Positions 9,380 to 18,421 of a stretch of 47,630 nt of DNA are shown here, one piece after another. A program made the translations under genes and the position numbers. The stretch comes from CAYOEV01 sp964403075 (lineage in GTDB: Bacteria; Bacteroidota; Bacteroidia; Cytophagales; Cyclobacteriaceae). The first letter of the stretch is position 1, and each line of letters begins with the position of its first letter. A model generated the notes under the pieces. That model was not told where the DNA came from and ran no database searches. It worked only from the letters and a program-made list of their open reading frames with translations. Where the stretch lies: assembly GCA_964403075.1 (NCBI GenBank), contig CAYOEV010000021.1:1-47630 (forward strand), given 5' to 3'.

Positions 9380-9559
9380 ATGCGAAGTTCTGACTACTTT
9401 ATCTTGATTTCGGCTTTTTTATCTTTTGTTTTCAGCGTATACCTCTACTTTTCAGGTCAGCCACAGGAAGGTATTTATGTAGGGATATGGGTGCCATCCA
9501 TTTTAGCTGTTGGCAATTACCTTAAATATGTCAAAAGACAAAGAGAGGAGAGCCAATGA
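9380..9559 (+). CDS. Tiny membrane protein, first of an overlapping pair
   Basis: A 59-codon frame starts MRSSDYFILISAFLSFVF, has two short hydrophobic helices (residues 6-25 and about 31-47) and ends in a charged tail (KYVKRQREESQ). Its stop overlaps the ATG of the next small gene as ATGA, which supports both frames being real and translationally coupled. Function is unknown; small proteins of this type often act as accessory subunits of transporters, which here is speculation. Confidence 0.6.
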   Translation: MRSSDYFILISAFLSFVFSVYLYFSGQPQEGIYVGIWVPSILAVGNYLKYVKRQREESQ

Positions 9560-9708
9560 TTACCAATAACATTATCTTCATCATTGGCGTAATTGTCACG
9601 GTAATATGGTTGGTAGGTTCATTTCTGGAATTCCGAAAGATGGATAAAAACCCAGGCCGCTACAATAAGCGACAAAATGTAAATCCCTTCAACAAGGACA
9701 AAGACTAG
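9556..9708 (+). CDS. Tiny membrane protein, second of an overlapping pair
   Basis: A 50-codon frame starts MITNNIIFIIGVIVTVIWLV and contains one membrane helix. A highly charged C-terminal tail (FRKMDKNPGRYNKRQN...KDKD) is probably cytosolic. It begins inside the stop codon of the previous small gene. No recognised family. Confidence 0.58.
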   Translation: MITNNIIFIIGVIVTVIWLVGSFLEFRKMDKNPGRYNKRQNVNPFNKDKD

Positions 9709-9775
9709 TTCACCAATTTTTTCAAATGGTCATTGAATGAATTTCGTAATTCGTACCAGCACTTTTGCATTAGGT

Positions 9776-10132
9776 CTAGAAGGGAAATCTGCAGCCTTCT
9801 GGCCTCACTTCTAAAAAATCATGAGCTTCCATTATGGACTGTAGTCTTGGGATCAGCGCATGAAACGCTTGTAAGAGATCAGATTTGTTATCCAGTCGGT
9901 AAACAAAAATCATTCGTTCTGGCACTTTGCGATCCACGTAAGATTTAACAAAATCATCGTCGCGGGTGACAATGATGTAGGAACTGAATATGGCCAGATG
10001 ACGGATCTGGTCATCCACGATTCGTTGTCTTTTGTGCTTTTTTAGCTGATTTACATGTATGGAAGTCAAACCGGCCTCTGAAAAATAATCGCGCAGCTCA
10101 GGACTAATATTTTCGTCGAGTAAAAAGGTCAT
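9776..10132 (-). CDS. DUF5615 PIN-like protein (toxin-type), no antitoxin beside it
   Basis: A 118-residue protein of the PIN-like DUF5615 family, normally the toxin partner of a DUF433 antitoxin. The conserved acidic sites are visible: LLDENIS at the N-terminus, DDQIRHLA near residue 40 and TRDDDFV near residue 57, a plausible metal-dependent nuclease centre. It is the last gene of a minus-strand group, nine bases after the SDR/DUF2867 gene. The 9-bp gap leaves no room for a partner upstream, and no DUF433-like frame is seen downstream. Confidence 0.82.
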   Translation of the reverse strand: MTFLLDENISPELRDYFSEAGLTSIHVNQLKKHKRQRIVDDQIRHLAIFSSYIIVTRDDDFVKSYVDRKVPERMIFVYRLDNKSDLLQAFHALIPRLQSIMEAHDFLEVRPEGCRFPF

Positions 10133-10141
10133 CTTACTGTT

Positions 10142-11500
10142 TCAGGTGCGACTAATGAATCGATCGAACTGTCTCATCACCCAGAGGTGCATAATGGCTT
10201 GTGTACTTGTGTACACCGCCCAAGGTAAGGCAGGTACAAATTCGTGAATGGCTGTAATCACGAAGCGGTTGTCCATCACCGATCGAAATTCAAGCCATCC
10301 ATGATCGGTTCGTTTAGCCAATTTACCCCCGACAATAAAAAATAGTTGCCGTTTGTCGTCGCTGTGATCTGGTTGAAATTGCAGTTTCAGGAGACTTATA
10401 CCCATCAATCTGAATGTCACGGCCTGATTATTCTCGCGGGCCCTAACGATGTAACGAAACTTTTTGGGCAGCCAGGACATGTATGTGGTTGCAATCCAGG
10501 CCACCTTTTTTTGGGCCGGATTCGAGATACGCTGAACACTCCTGACAGTATTTTTTTCGGTTTGTAATGTTTTTTTTCGGTGCAAACGCGGCATTTCGTC
10601 TTTCAATGCCCGGTTAATACTGTCATCGGTTGTTATTACGGGTATTTTAAACATACGGTGGGTGTCTTGCTTTACGGTCATGTCATGCTTCAGGCTCTCT
10701 ACAAGCGGAGACACAAAAGTGGTACTGGAGTTGGAAAAAACACCAACCCATAACTTCGACAAACCCAGCGTAAAAAAAGGTATTGAAAAGATCGGTCGCT
10801 TTTTACCCATAAGCCGAGCGGTTTTTTTCAACAGGTCCATGTAGCTAAGCACCTCCTCACCACCCACCTCTATGGATTGATTGTACACCTGAGAATTCCC
10901 CAGACTCTGATGAATAATGGCAAGCATTTGATTGATATCGATGGGCTGAGAAGGCGAGAGGCACCATTTTGGGCAGGCCATCACTGGCAGGCGTTGAACC
11001 AGGTTCTGAATAATTCGAAAGGATGAACCACCGGGACCAATTACTATTCCTGCCCGAAGATTAGTCACAGGTGTGGTTCTTGAGCCCAGTGTCTGTTCGG
11101 TTTCCAAACGACTGCGTAAATGTCTGGATAATGTTTCCGGATCAACATCAGGAATAATGCCCCCCAGAAAGACAATTTGTTTCAATCCACAGTTTTCAGC
11201 CGCCCGACTGAAGTTATCTGCCAACAGCAAGTCTGTATCTTCAAAACTACCTTGGTTTAGCCTCGTGGACGGTGCCATAGAGTGTACCAAATAGAGGGCA
11301 TAATCCGCACCCGTCAAAGCAGCTGTGGTGCTGCTCAAAGAATACAAATCGACGGTACGCCAAGTGACCGAATCGTTCGTATTTTCCTGGATTTCACTTC
11401 GACTTAGTCCAATGATGTTGTATTGGTCATGGTACTGATCAATGAACCAGCGGCCAATGAATCCTGTGGCACCGGCGATGGCAATGGTAGGCTTTCTCAA
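10142..11500 (-). CDS. NAD(P)-binding SDR protein with C-terminal DUF2867 domain
   Basis: A 452-residue two-domain protein. Residues 1-290 are an extended short-chain dehydrogenase/epimerase fold with the nucleotide motif GATGFIG at residues 10-16, and YLVHSM and FLGGIIP further on. Residues about 325-452 match DUF2867, an SRPBCC-like lipid-pocket domain (WLEFRSV, AIHEFVPALPWAVYTSTQAIMHLWVM). Proteins of this build are common in Bacteroidota; the substrate is unknown. It is 26 bases after the M48 protease and nine before the PIN-like gene, suggesting one operon of three. Confidence 0.82.
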   Translation of the reverse strand: MRKPTIAIAGATGFIGRWFIDQYHDQYNIIGLSRSEIQENTNDSVTWRTVDLYSLSSTTAALTGADYALYLVHSMAPSTRLNQGSFEDTDLLLADNFSRAAENCGLKQIVFLGGIIPDVDPETLSRHLRSRLETEQTLGSRTTPVTNLRAGIVIGPGGSSFRIIQNLVQRLPVMACPKWCLSPSQPIDINQMLAIIHQSLGNSQVYNQSIEVGGEEVLSYMDLLKKTARLMGKKRPIFSIPFFTLGLSKLWVGVFSNSSTTFVSPLVESLKHDMTVKQDTHRMFKIPVITTDDSINRALKDEMPRLHRKKTLQTEKNTVRSVQRISNPAQKKVAWIATTYMSWLPKKFRYIVRARENNQAVTFRLMGISLLKLQFQPDHSDDKRQLFFIVGGKLAKRTDHGWLEFRSVMDNRFVITAIHEFVPALPWAVYTSTQAIMHLWVMRQFDRFISRT

Positions 11501-11526
11501 TTTTTATTGAAGTAAACAAGAGTTGA

Positions 11527-12948
11527 TCAATATTCGATCCTTTGGTAGTCCATCGTTTTCATGTAATGCCCTTCAGGAAATGGATCGTTCGGCTTCCATT
11601 CATTGAGAACTTCGAATAGTTGTCGCTCTTTGGGTGATAAAGTCTGAAGGTAGGCTGGGATCTGGTCTGATTGGGTGGCCGGCTGCAGTTTAATTCTCCC
11701 CACTGCCGCCAGGTTGAGGTCATCACCAACCAAAACCCTGAAAGAATCAAAGCAGGTTTGAATAGCATCCGCATGCTGATGTTTGAGGTCGGAAATACCA
11801 ACCAGTTTCAGATTCACGCCAATGTGAGGTAACTTAATCCAAAGCATCTGGGATTTTTTGTCCGGGTATTTGACGCTTTTTTTGATGGCTGCTGCATAGA
11901 AGGCCTCCATTTGATTGATGACCGTATCTTTTTTTATGACAATTTCCAACTTGTTCAAATGCTGCAAGTCATAATTAGCCGTTTGTGATGCTGGCCTTCT
12001 GGTATACTCAACCGAAAGAATGATACACGATTTTTTATCTGGAGAGATGGCGGTCACACTGACCGGTGATATTTGTATGTCCCAGCCCGAAGGAAACTCA
12101 CCATAGTATTGAAGATTGGGATGAATGTACCGATTACCTGCCAGCAGTCCTGACGAGGGATTCTGGTCAAACAAAAGGTTATGTGCATCCAGAACTGTGG
12201 TACCCACCGAGGGATCATCCAATAATTGATTGGAAGAGTAGATTTTCTCTTCAAGGTAGGTGATCCGGTCTTCGGTGATGGGATGATCAGCAAATAGCGT
12301 TTTTGTTTCGTCAATATCAAACTGCAGGTTTAAATATTTTTGAATTCTTTGCAAAACGTGAATAAAAGCATTCGGATCATAGAAGGCATCAACCATGAGA
12401 TCTACGGCCCGAATGTCTGCTTCTTTTTCTTGTCCTCTGCTGAAGGCACTTATGCCCAAATCGGACAATGTCTTGATGGGCAGATTGATCACCTGTGCCA
12501 CTTCCTTGTAAGTTAGCATACCCAAGATGTTTGCGGGCAATTCCAATACCTTTGGCACAACACCCATCGTTTCCCGTTTGCTAGGGTGATTTTCTATAAC
12601 ATGTACAAATTCATGCGCCAATATGGCGGCGAGTTCATCATCGGTATTGATTATTGACAACAATCCTCTCGTCACATAGACATATCCCCCTGAGCTTGCA
12701 AAAGCATTTGGCAAAGCGGAGTCCACGATGAAATACTTAAAGTGGTGATCTTGTTCCAGTGATAATTCAAGGTCTCGACCAATGGCCATTACCCATGCGA
12801 GCAGCGGCCGGTCTTCATATAAACCTTGCGTAGCCATGATCGAATGGAGCATCCGACGACCTTCTTTTTTTTGTTTTTTAGAATACTGCCCCGACAACGC
12901 ATAAACAATCAACAAACAGACGGTCACCAGAATGAATTTTCGCGTCAT
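11527..12948 (-). CDS. M48 family zinc metalloprotease (exported)
   Basis: A 473-residue protease. The start at 12948 (MTRKFILVTVCLLIVYALSGQ) gives a signal peptide; the frame could extend 22 codons upstream but would bury it. The zinc motif HEFVH is at residues 112-116 and the third zinc ligand lies in KEADIRAVDLM. The order of PNAFASSGGYVYVTRGLL before HExxH and DHPITEDRITYLE after it is typical of periplasmic BepA/YfgC-like M48 proteases, which handle outer-membrane proteins. The C-terminal ~190 residues replace the usual TPR array with an unrecognised domain. It is first in a likely operon with the SDR and PIN-like genes. Confidence 0.87.
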   Translation of the reverse strand: MTRKFILVTVCLLIVYALSGQYSKKQKKEGRRMLHSIMATQGLYEDRPLLAWVMAIGRDLELSLEQDHHFKYFIVDSALPNAFASSGGYVYVTRGLLSIINTDDELAAILAHEFVHVIENHPSKRETMGVVPKVLELPANILGMLTYKEVAQVINLPIKTLSDLGISAFSRGQEKEADIRAVDLMVDAFYDPNAFIHVLQRIQKYLNLQFDIDETKTLFADHPITEDRITYLEEKIYSSNQLLDDPSVGTTVLDAHNLLFDQNPSSGLLAGNRYIHPNLQYYGEFPSGWDIQISPVSVTAISPDKKSCIILSVEYTRRPASQTANYDLQHLNKLEIVIKKDTVINQMEAFYAAAIKKSVKYPDKKSQMLWIKLPHIGVNLKLVGISDLKHQHADAIQTCFDSFRVLVGDDLNLAAVGRIKLQPATQSDQIPAYLQTLSPKERQLFEVLNEWKPNDPFPEGHYMKTMDYQRIEY

Positions 12949-13136
12949 ACGGTCAAAATCTAACTTTGCATAAGTAACGTGTAGCGTAGGGATATTGTTG
13001 GCGCACCACAGCAACCCTATCGCCCTATCCCCGTGGTTAAATAAGTGGCAGCAATGAACATCACTTCCTTGTACCTCTTCAGTCCTTAAATGCCTATACC
13101 CCCGCCATCTTTTCGTGAATAGACTAAGTAAGTGAG

Positions 13137-14270
13137 TTACGCCCTAGACATGGGGTATTTTACTTTGTCAACGGTATATCCAATCAATTTTTCAATCTGC
13201 TCCATTTTCCTGCGATCTCTTCTTTCCACAAAAGTGATGGCAGTACCTTCTGTTTTGGCCCGGGCCGTTCGTCCTACCCGGTGGACATAATCCTCTGCAT
13301 CTCCGGGTACCTCGTAATTAATTACCAGGTCTATGTCCTTTACATCAATGCCTCGACTCAGCACATCGGTGGCTACTAGGATACGCACCTTTTTGGCTGC
13401 AAATTTTCGAAGAACAGCCTCCCGTTCCGATTGGTCCAGTAAAGATGAAACGCCCTTGGCCTCCAGTTTCTCCGCTTTCAGGCCATTCACTATTTCAGCA
13501 ACTTTTTTCTTCGTGGAGGTAAATATGAGAATGCTTTCAAAATTCTGGTAACGCTTCAAAAGACGCGTAGTCAATGACAGCTTGTCTCGCTCTTCTACCT
13601 CAAAAGCTTCCTGATTGACCCCTTCGGCCGGTTTCGACAATTCCAGCGTAATAATTACCGGATCATTTAGCAGGGTTCGTGCCAGTTTTTCAATTTTTGG
13701 CGCCATGGTAGCACTGAACATGGAGACCTGCTTCAGGTTGGGCAGAAAGCTTTTGATTTTCATGATGTCCTCATAAAAATTCATGTCAAGCATGCGATCG
13801 GCTTCGTCCAATATGAAGTGATCTACCTGATCGAATTTTACGTACCCCATGTTCAAATGTGATATCAGCTTACCAGGTGTGGCAATTACGATATCCGCAC
13901 CTTCTGTAAGCGCTCTTCGCTGCTGTTCCCAGCCACTTGCATCACCACCACCATAAATGGCTATCGAATGAACGGGCAAAAAATAAGACAATCCCTGAAC
14001 CTGCTGGTCTATTTGAATGGCCAGCTCCCTGGTGGGAACGAGAACCAAAACTTTTACCACATCCGGACGATCGTTTTCAGCCAGGCGGTGTAAAGTGGGT
14101 AGCATAAAAGCGGCTGTTTTACCTGTACCGGTCTGCGCACAGGCGATCAGATCCTTTTGCTGCATGATTACCGGAATGGCCTGCTCCTGTATGGGTGTCG
14201 CCTCTGTAAAACCCATGTATTGTATGGCCTCAAGCAACTGCTCGTTCAGGCCCAACTCCTCAAATTTCAT
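13137..14270 (-). CDS. rhlE: DEAD-box ATP-dependent RNA helicase, RhlE-like
   Basis: A complete 377-residue two-domain helicase core with no C-terminal extension. Motifs run in order: Q motif (PIQEQAIPVI), I (AQTGTGKT), Ia (PTRELAIQ), II (DEAD), III (SAT), IV (ILIFTSTKKK), V (LVATDVLSRGID) and VI (HRVGRTARA). It unwinds structured RNA in cold adaptation, ribosome assembly or RNA decay. It is a separate transcription unit from the second helicase at 18422-19618. Confidence 0.92.
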   Translation of the reverse strand: MKFEELGLNEQLLEAIQYMGFTEATPIQEQAIPVIMQQKDLIACAQTGTGKTAAFMLPTLHRLAENDRPDVVKVLVLVPTRELAIQIDQQVQGLSYFLPVHSIAIYGGGDASGWEQQRRALTEGADIVIATPGKLISHLNMGYVKFDQVDHFILDEADRMLDMNFYEDIMKIKSFLPNLKQVSMFSATMAPKIEKLARTLLNDPVIITLELSKPAEGVNQEAFEVEERDKLSLTTRLLKRYQNFESILIFTSTKKKVAEIVNGLKAEKLEAKGVSSLLDQSEREAVLRKFAAKKVRILVATDVLSRGIDVKDIDLVINYEVPGDAEDYVHRVGRTARAKTEGTAITFVERRDRRKMEQIEKLIGYTVDKVKYPMSRA

Positions 14271-14377
14271 GGCCGCAATTTAAGTCTTCAAACGATATCA
14301 CAAACGAAGCTTTTGTTTGCTCACTTATTTTCTGCAAGTGCCGCTGTAGAATGGGGCAATCAACTTATCATTGCAAC

Positions 14378-14770
14378 ATGCGTAAAAATGGGCTGGGGAT
14401 TTTCATTGTGCTGATGTTGCTGATGGGTTGTAAGCAATCCACATCGGGTTTGAAGAACGTCAATGGAAAACCAACCCGATTACCTGAAAAAATCAATGAT
14501 GCACCACGGGAGCCAGAGCTTTCCATGGGAGCAGTGAAACTGGAAATTCGTTTATTGGAAATCGTAGACAACATCTGTACCGCTGAGTTGGTCAAAGTCA
14601 TGGCGATGGGGCCAAATCACGGCGCCACAACGCCCAGAGTGGGTAGTGTGCTTAGACTTAGAATAGGGAATCCTCCCACTTCGGTAGAAGAAGCCAATGC
14701 TTACCGGGTGATTGCGCTGCTGAACCCGGAAAATAGCCAGGAGGGAACTATAACGGAATGGTTAGAGTAA
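14378..14770 (+). CDS. Small lipoprotein, unknown function
   Basis: A 130-residue exported lipoprotein; starting at 14378 gives MRKNGLGIFIVLMLLMGC, a complete lipoprotein signal with Cys18, whereas the upstream in-frame ATG at 14351 adds nine atypical residues. The mature part begins with a Pro/Lys-rich linker and then one beta-rich domain (GAVKLEIRLLEIVDN, GSVLRLRIGNPP). No family is recognised. It lies 10 bases before the large propeller protein and is probably cotranscribed with it. Confidence 0.7.
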   Translation: MRKNGLGIFIVLMLLMGCKQSTSGLKNVNGKPTRLPEKINDAPREPELSMGAVKLEIRLLEIVDNICTAELVKVMAMGPNHGATTPRVGSVLRLRIGNPPTSVEEANAYRVIALLNPENSQEGTITEWLE

Positions 14771-14780
14771 TTCATTTTAT

Positions 14781-17700
14781 ATGCGTCGATATTTGAAAAA
14801 AGTGAAGCTAGGGGTGATATACCCTTATTTTGCAGTGGTTGCCATTACAGGGGGCATTTTGTCTATAGATACGGCAGCCCCCGATTATTGGTCGGAAGCT
14901 CAGGGTACCATCGCCTGGGCCTTAGATCGCATAGACGAACCCGAGTGGACTGATCTGGAACGAACTGCAGGGACAAGTGAAGACATTACAGGGAGAAGTC
15001 AATTTGAGATCTTCCGGCTCCGAAGCCCCAAAACAGGTATGATTCCTCAAAATATTAGATCCGTAGAACTCGACTATGCGGCCCGTTTACCGAAGATGGA
15101 TGCCCTCCGTAATCCTAACGCGAGGGGTAAAGCGGTTACTTTTGATTTTACCAGCAGAGGTCCTAGAAATATTGGCGGTCGCACGCGTGCTGTGGCCGTG
15201 GATATCTCTGACGATACCGAACAAACAATTTTGGCTGGCGGCGTTTCTGGTGGCATGTGGAAGACCACCGATTTGGGGGTCAATTGGGTGAGAACCACGA
15301 CTGCCAACCAGTTTCCAAGCGTGGTGAGCCTCATGCAGGATACAAGGCCAGGTCGCACAAATGAGTGGTACGTGGGCACGGGAGAAATCCGTGGAAATTC
15401 AGCAGATGGAAGTGGTGGTGCGTTTTATCGGGGAGATGGCATTTATAAATCAACAGACGGGGGAGATAGTTGGAGTATTTTACCAACTACCAGCACCGGA
15501 GACATTACCACTACTGACAACGTATTTAGGTTCATCAATAACCTAGCCATTGACACTACCAACGCGACAGAAGATGAAGTGTATGCAGCAGTGATTGATG
15601 GCATTATTAGAAGCACTGACGGCTTTGAAACATATTCATTTGTGTTGGGCAGCCCTGACAATACAAGTTTGTATACGGATGTGGCAACCACGTCTACGGG
15701 ACGTGTTTACGCGACAATTTCAGACAATGGAACCGATTTCAATGAAGACTTCGGTATCTGGCGATCGGACGATGGCATTAACTGGACGGAAATTACCCTA
15801 CCGGATGGAGTGCCAACCAGCGGATTTCAACGCACGACCATAGGCATAAGTCCTTCCGATGAGTCGGTGGTTTATTTCTTTCGAACGGAAAAAAGTGGAG
15901 AGGATTACAATCTCTTTGTCTACGATGCAGATGAAGATGAGTTGGTCGCCCGTCCGCCAGAGGCCTTGCCTGTCGGACTCAATACGCAGGGATCTTACGA
16001 CCAATATGTGAAAGTGTATCCAACGGATCCAAACATTGTTTTTTTGGGCGGTGTAGATCTTTACCGCTCAACCAATGGTTTCGCAGATGGGTCTACCAAC
16101 CAAGAGATTGGAGGAAGTCAACTGGGGCCAAGCCGAGGGATATTGTACATCAATCATCATGTGGATCAGCACGACATGGTTTTCTTTCCCAGTGATCCAA
16201 GACGTGTGGTTACTGCCAATGATGGTGGATTGGCTATTACTGACGACATACTGAAGTCTACAGTGACGCTCGACTCCTTTGAAGATCCTTTTTTTAATGA
16301 AACTGTCTCAGATAGCGTTACGGTAGAGTGGGAAGAGCTCAATGATCGCTATGTAACTTCCCAATTTCATGCGATGGCTATCAGCCAGGAGATCAAAGGA
16401 TTTCCCTGGATATCTGGTGGTTTGCAAGACAACAGTACAGTCCTCTCAGATAATGACGATGAGAACGAGTTTTGGGGAACGCTTTTTGGAGGAGATGGCG
16501 CCTTTACGGCCATCACCCCGAACTCTTTGATTGTGTCTGCGCAATACGCACAATTGCTTAGATTCAGCATTCTTGATGATGGAACTGACACCGATATCGC
16601 TTATCCCCCGAATGCAGGAAATGAAGACAGCGCTTTGTTTATAGCTCCCTTCATAGCAGATCCTGTGGTACCGAATAAGGTGTTTGTTTCGGGAAGGGGT
16701 GCCATTTATTCCACCTACGACATCACCCAAAATCCCAATGGAGACGATTGGTTCGCATTAGGTGAATCCGAATTATCCGGCGATGAGTTTATCACGGCTT
16801 TTTCTGCCTCGGTAGCAGACAACAACCAATTGCTGGCAGGCACCTTTGACATAGGCACGGGTAAGAGTCGCATCCTGCGCATCGCCAATACGGACGAGCC
16901 ATTGCCGCTGGAAGATATTACGGGCAGTAACTTGCCAGACGGTTACATCAATTCCATAAAAATAGATCCAAGGAATGCCAATCGAATAACCGTAGTTTAT
17001 TCCAATTATGATCTTATTAGTGTCTGGCAATCCGAGAATGGGGGTGCTACGTGGTTTCCTATTGCAGGTAATTTGGAAGAGAATTCTGATGGATCAGGTG
17101 CTGGTCCATCTATCCGATGGATTGAAATCATGCCCAATGGCAGTGAAAATATTTATTTATTGGGGACAAGTACTGGATTGTATTTTACGGAAACGTTGGA
17201 TGGAATGTCTACGGTCTGGCAGCAGGCGGGAGCCACGACCATTGGTAACGTAGTTATTGATCAGTTAGCCGTGCGGACCATCGACGGATACCTGGTGGTT
17301 TCTACCCACGGCAAAGGTGTATATCAGGCTTTTTTGGATGTGCCAATGCAGCCCAAAATTTACCTGGAGTCTTTCCCTTGTCAGGGTGAGTCATACACAA
17401 TATTTGCTAATCAGGAGTTTTCGACTTCTGATTTGACTTATGAGTGGCTGGTTGATGGAGAATTAATTCCAGGTCTATCAGGCCCCGGTATTACCGGGCA
17501 AAGTCTGGATCAAACATTGACCGTCCAAGCCAGGGTGAGCAACGCGTCTACCGGCAACACAGTGCTTTCCAATCTTTTAGTGGTACGACCAAGAAACAAC
17601 ATCTATTGTGCGTCTACACAGGTGTTGGGTGCAAGTAACAATCAATTAGAATCTATCCAATTGTATCCGAATCCGGCATCCAACTACATCTCCATCTCCG

Positions 17701-17873
17701 GAGTGAACAATCTGCAAACGCCATACGTCATCTATGATGCAAAGGGCGTGGTCGTACAAAAGGGGATACTATCCACACAAATGAATGTATCTGACCTTAA
17801 GCCTGGCACTTATCTATTTGCCTTTGATGACAAGACTGGTAAACGTATTACCCGACGATTTGTGAAAAAATAA
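14781..17873 (+). CDS. VPS10/BNR-type beta-propeller protein with type IX sorting domain
   Basis: A 1030-residue secreted protein. An N-terminal membrane or signal segment (residues about 8-30) is followed by repeated BNR/Asp-box motifs (SGGMWKTTDLGVNWVR, GDGIYKSTDGGDSWS, IWRSDDGINWTE, VWQSENGGATWF). These occur in sortilin (VPS10), sialidase and photosystem-assembly propellers. A short PKD/Ig-like segment (YTIFANQEFSTSDLTYEWLV) precedes a canonical type IX C-terminal sorting domain: IQLYPNPASNYISISG, VSDLKPGTYLFAF and RRFVKK. It is likely surface-exposed or released. The ligand or substrate is unknown; no glycosidase catalytic signature is evident. Confidence 0.88.
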   Translation: MRRYLKKVKLGVIYPYFAVVAITGGILSIDTAAPDYWSEAQGTIAWALDRIDEPEWTDLERTAGTSEDITGRSQFEIFRLRSPKTGMIPQNIRSVELDYAARLPKMDALRNPNARGKAVTFDFTSRGPRNIGGRTRAVAVDISDDTEQTILAGGVSGGMWKTTDLGVNWVRTTTANQFPSVVSLMQDTRPGRTNEWYVGTGEIRGNSADGSGGAFYRGDGIYKSTDGGDSWSILPTTSTGDITTTDNVFRFINNLAIDTTNATEDEVYAAVIDGIIRSTDGFETYSFVLGSPDNTSLYTDVATTSTGRVYATISDNGTDFNEDFGIWRSDDGINWTEITLPDGVPTSGFQRTTIGISPSDESVVYFFRTEKSGEDYNLFVYDADEDELVARPPEALPVGLNTQGSYDQYVKVYPTDPNIVFLGGVDLYRSTNGFADGSTNQEIGGSQLGPSRGILYINHHVDQHDMVFFPSDPRRVVTANDGGLAITDDILKSTVTLDSFEDPFFNETVSDSVTVEWEELNDRYVTSQFHAMAISQEIKGFPWISGGLQDNSTVLSDNDDENEFWGTLFGGDGAFTAITPNSLIVSAQYAQLLRFSILDDGTDTDIAYPPNAGNEDSALFIAPFIADPVVPNKVFVSGRGAIYSTYDITQNPNGDDWFALGESELSGDEFITAFSASVADNNQLLAGTFDIGTGKSRILRIANTDEPLPLEDITGSNLPDGYINSIKIDPRNANRITVVYSNYDLISVWQSENGGATWFPIAGNLEENSDGSGAGPSIRWIEIMPNGSENIYLLGTSTGLYFTETLDGMSTVWQQAGATTIGNVVIDQLAVRTIDGYLVVSTHGKGVYQAFLDVPMQPKIYLESFPCQGESYTIFANQEFSTSDLTYEWLVDGELIPGLSGPGITGQSLDQTLTVQARVSNASTGNTVLSNLLVVRPRNNIYCASTQVLGASNNQLESIQLYPNPASNYISISGVNNLQTPYVIYDAKGVVVQKGILSTQMNVSDLKPGTYLFAFDDKTGKRITRRFVKK

Positions 17874-18202
17874 AGTTGAACGCCTGAAATTTTGCGTGTG
17901 CCACGTACGTATCGTTCACGTATTGTGATAGGTGCTTCGTCTATGGTGGACCTTTATGAAAGACTTGCAAGACATGACGTCCAATGGCAGGTTCAAAGAA
18001 TTGGTGTTCATTCACTGCCTGGTCGAAGAGACCATTTTCAACACCTCTCCCACACAACTTCTGATCAAGCACCGCCATGCATTTAGTAAGAGACGGGGCG
18101 TCTGCGTAAATTCATACAAGGAAGGTGCTTTGATGAGGTCTATTTTAAGCAAATGACAGGCATTTATAACCACAAGGAAGTCCCTACGAAGTGTGTCGGT
18201 AT
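17874..18202. other. Intergenic stretch with one doubtful small frame
   Basis: About 330 bases lie between the propeller gene and the 71-residue gene on the other strand. A plus-strand frame at 17932-18156 (GTG start, 74 codons, containing FKELVFIHCLVEETIF) has protein-like composition. It matches nothing I know and lacks a clear ribosome site or neighbour link. It may be a decayed gene end. Confidence 0.25.
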
Positions 18203-18418
18203 TTAATTGGGGGTATCCTTATCCTCTTTTTTCTCTTCCTCCTGGGGTGGTTCGTCCAGGATATTACCGAATTCGTCCACATAGGCCATCATGTTATCCA
18301 AAGACCCATCTGTAGACTGTTCCTTTTTATCTATACGCTTCTGGAATTTCTCTGCTTGTTTTTTTCGCTTTTTTTCCGCTTTTACTTTTTTGATATAACT
18401 GTTTTGTGATCTTCCCAT
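18203..18418 (-). CDS. Small charged protein resembling the N-terminal extension of Bacteroidota cold-shock proteins
   Basis: A 71-residue protein: a Lys-rich N-terminus (MGRSQNSYIKKVKAEKKRKKQAEKF) is followed by a conserved-looking DNMMAYVDEFGNILDEPP segment and an acidic tail. From memory, many Bacteroidota cold-shock proteins begin with the same MGRSQ...YVDEFGNI..TPP module before the CSD; here it stands alone. It starts three bases after the stop of a DEAD-box helicase on the same strand, so it is very likely translated from the same mRNA and acts with it in RNA handling. Confidence 0.75.
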   Translation of the reverse strand: MGRSQNSYIKKVKAEKKRKKQAEKFQKRIDKKEQSTDGSLDNMMAYVDEFGNILDEPPQEEEKKEDKDTPN

Positions 18419-18421
18419 AAA

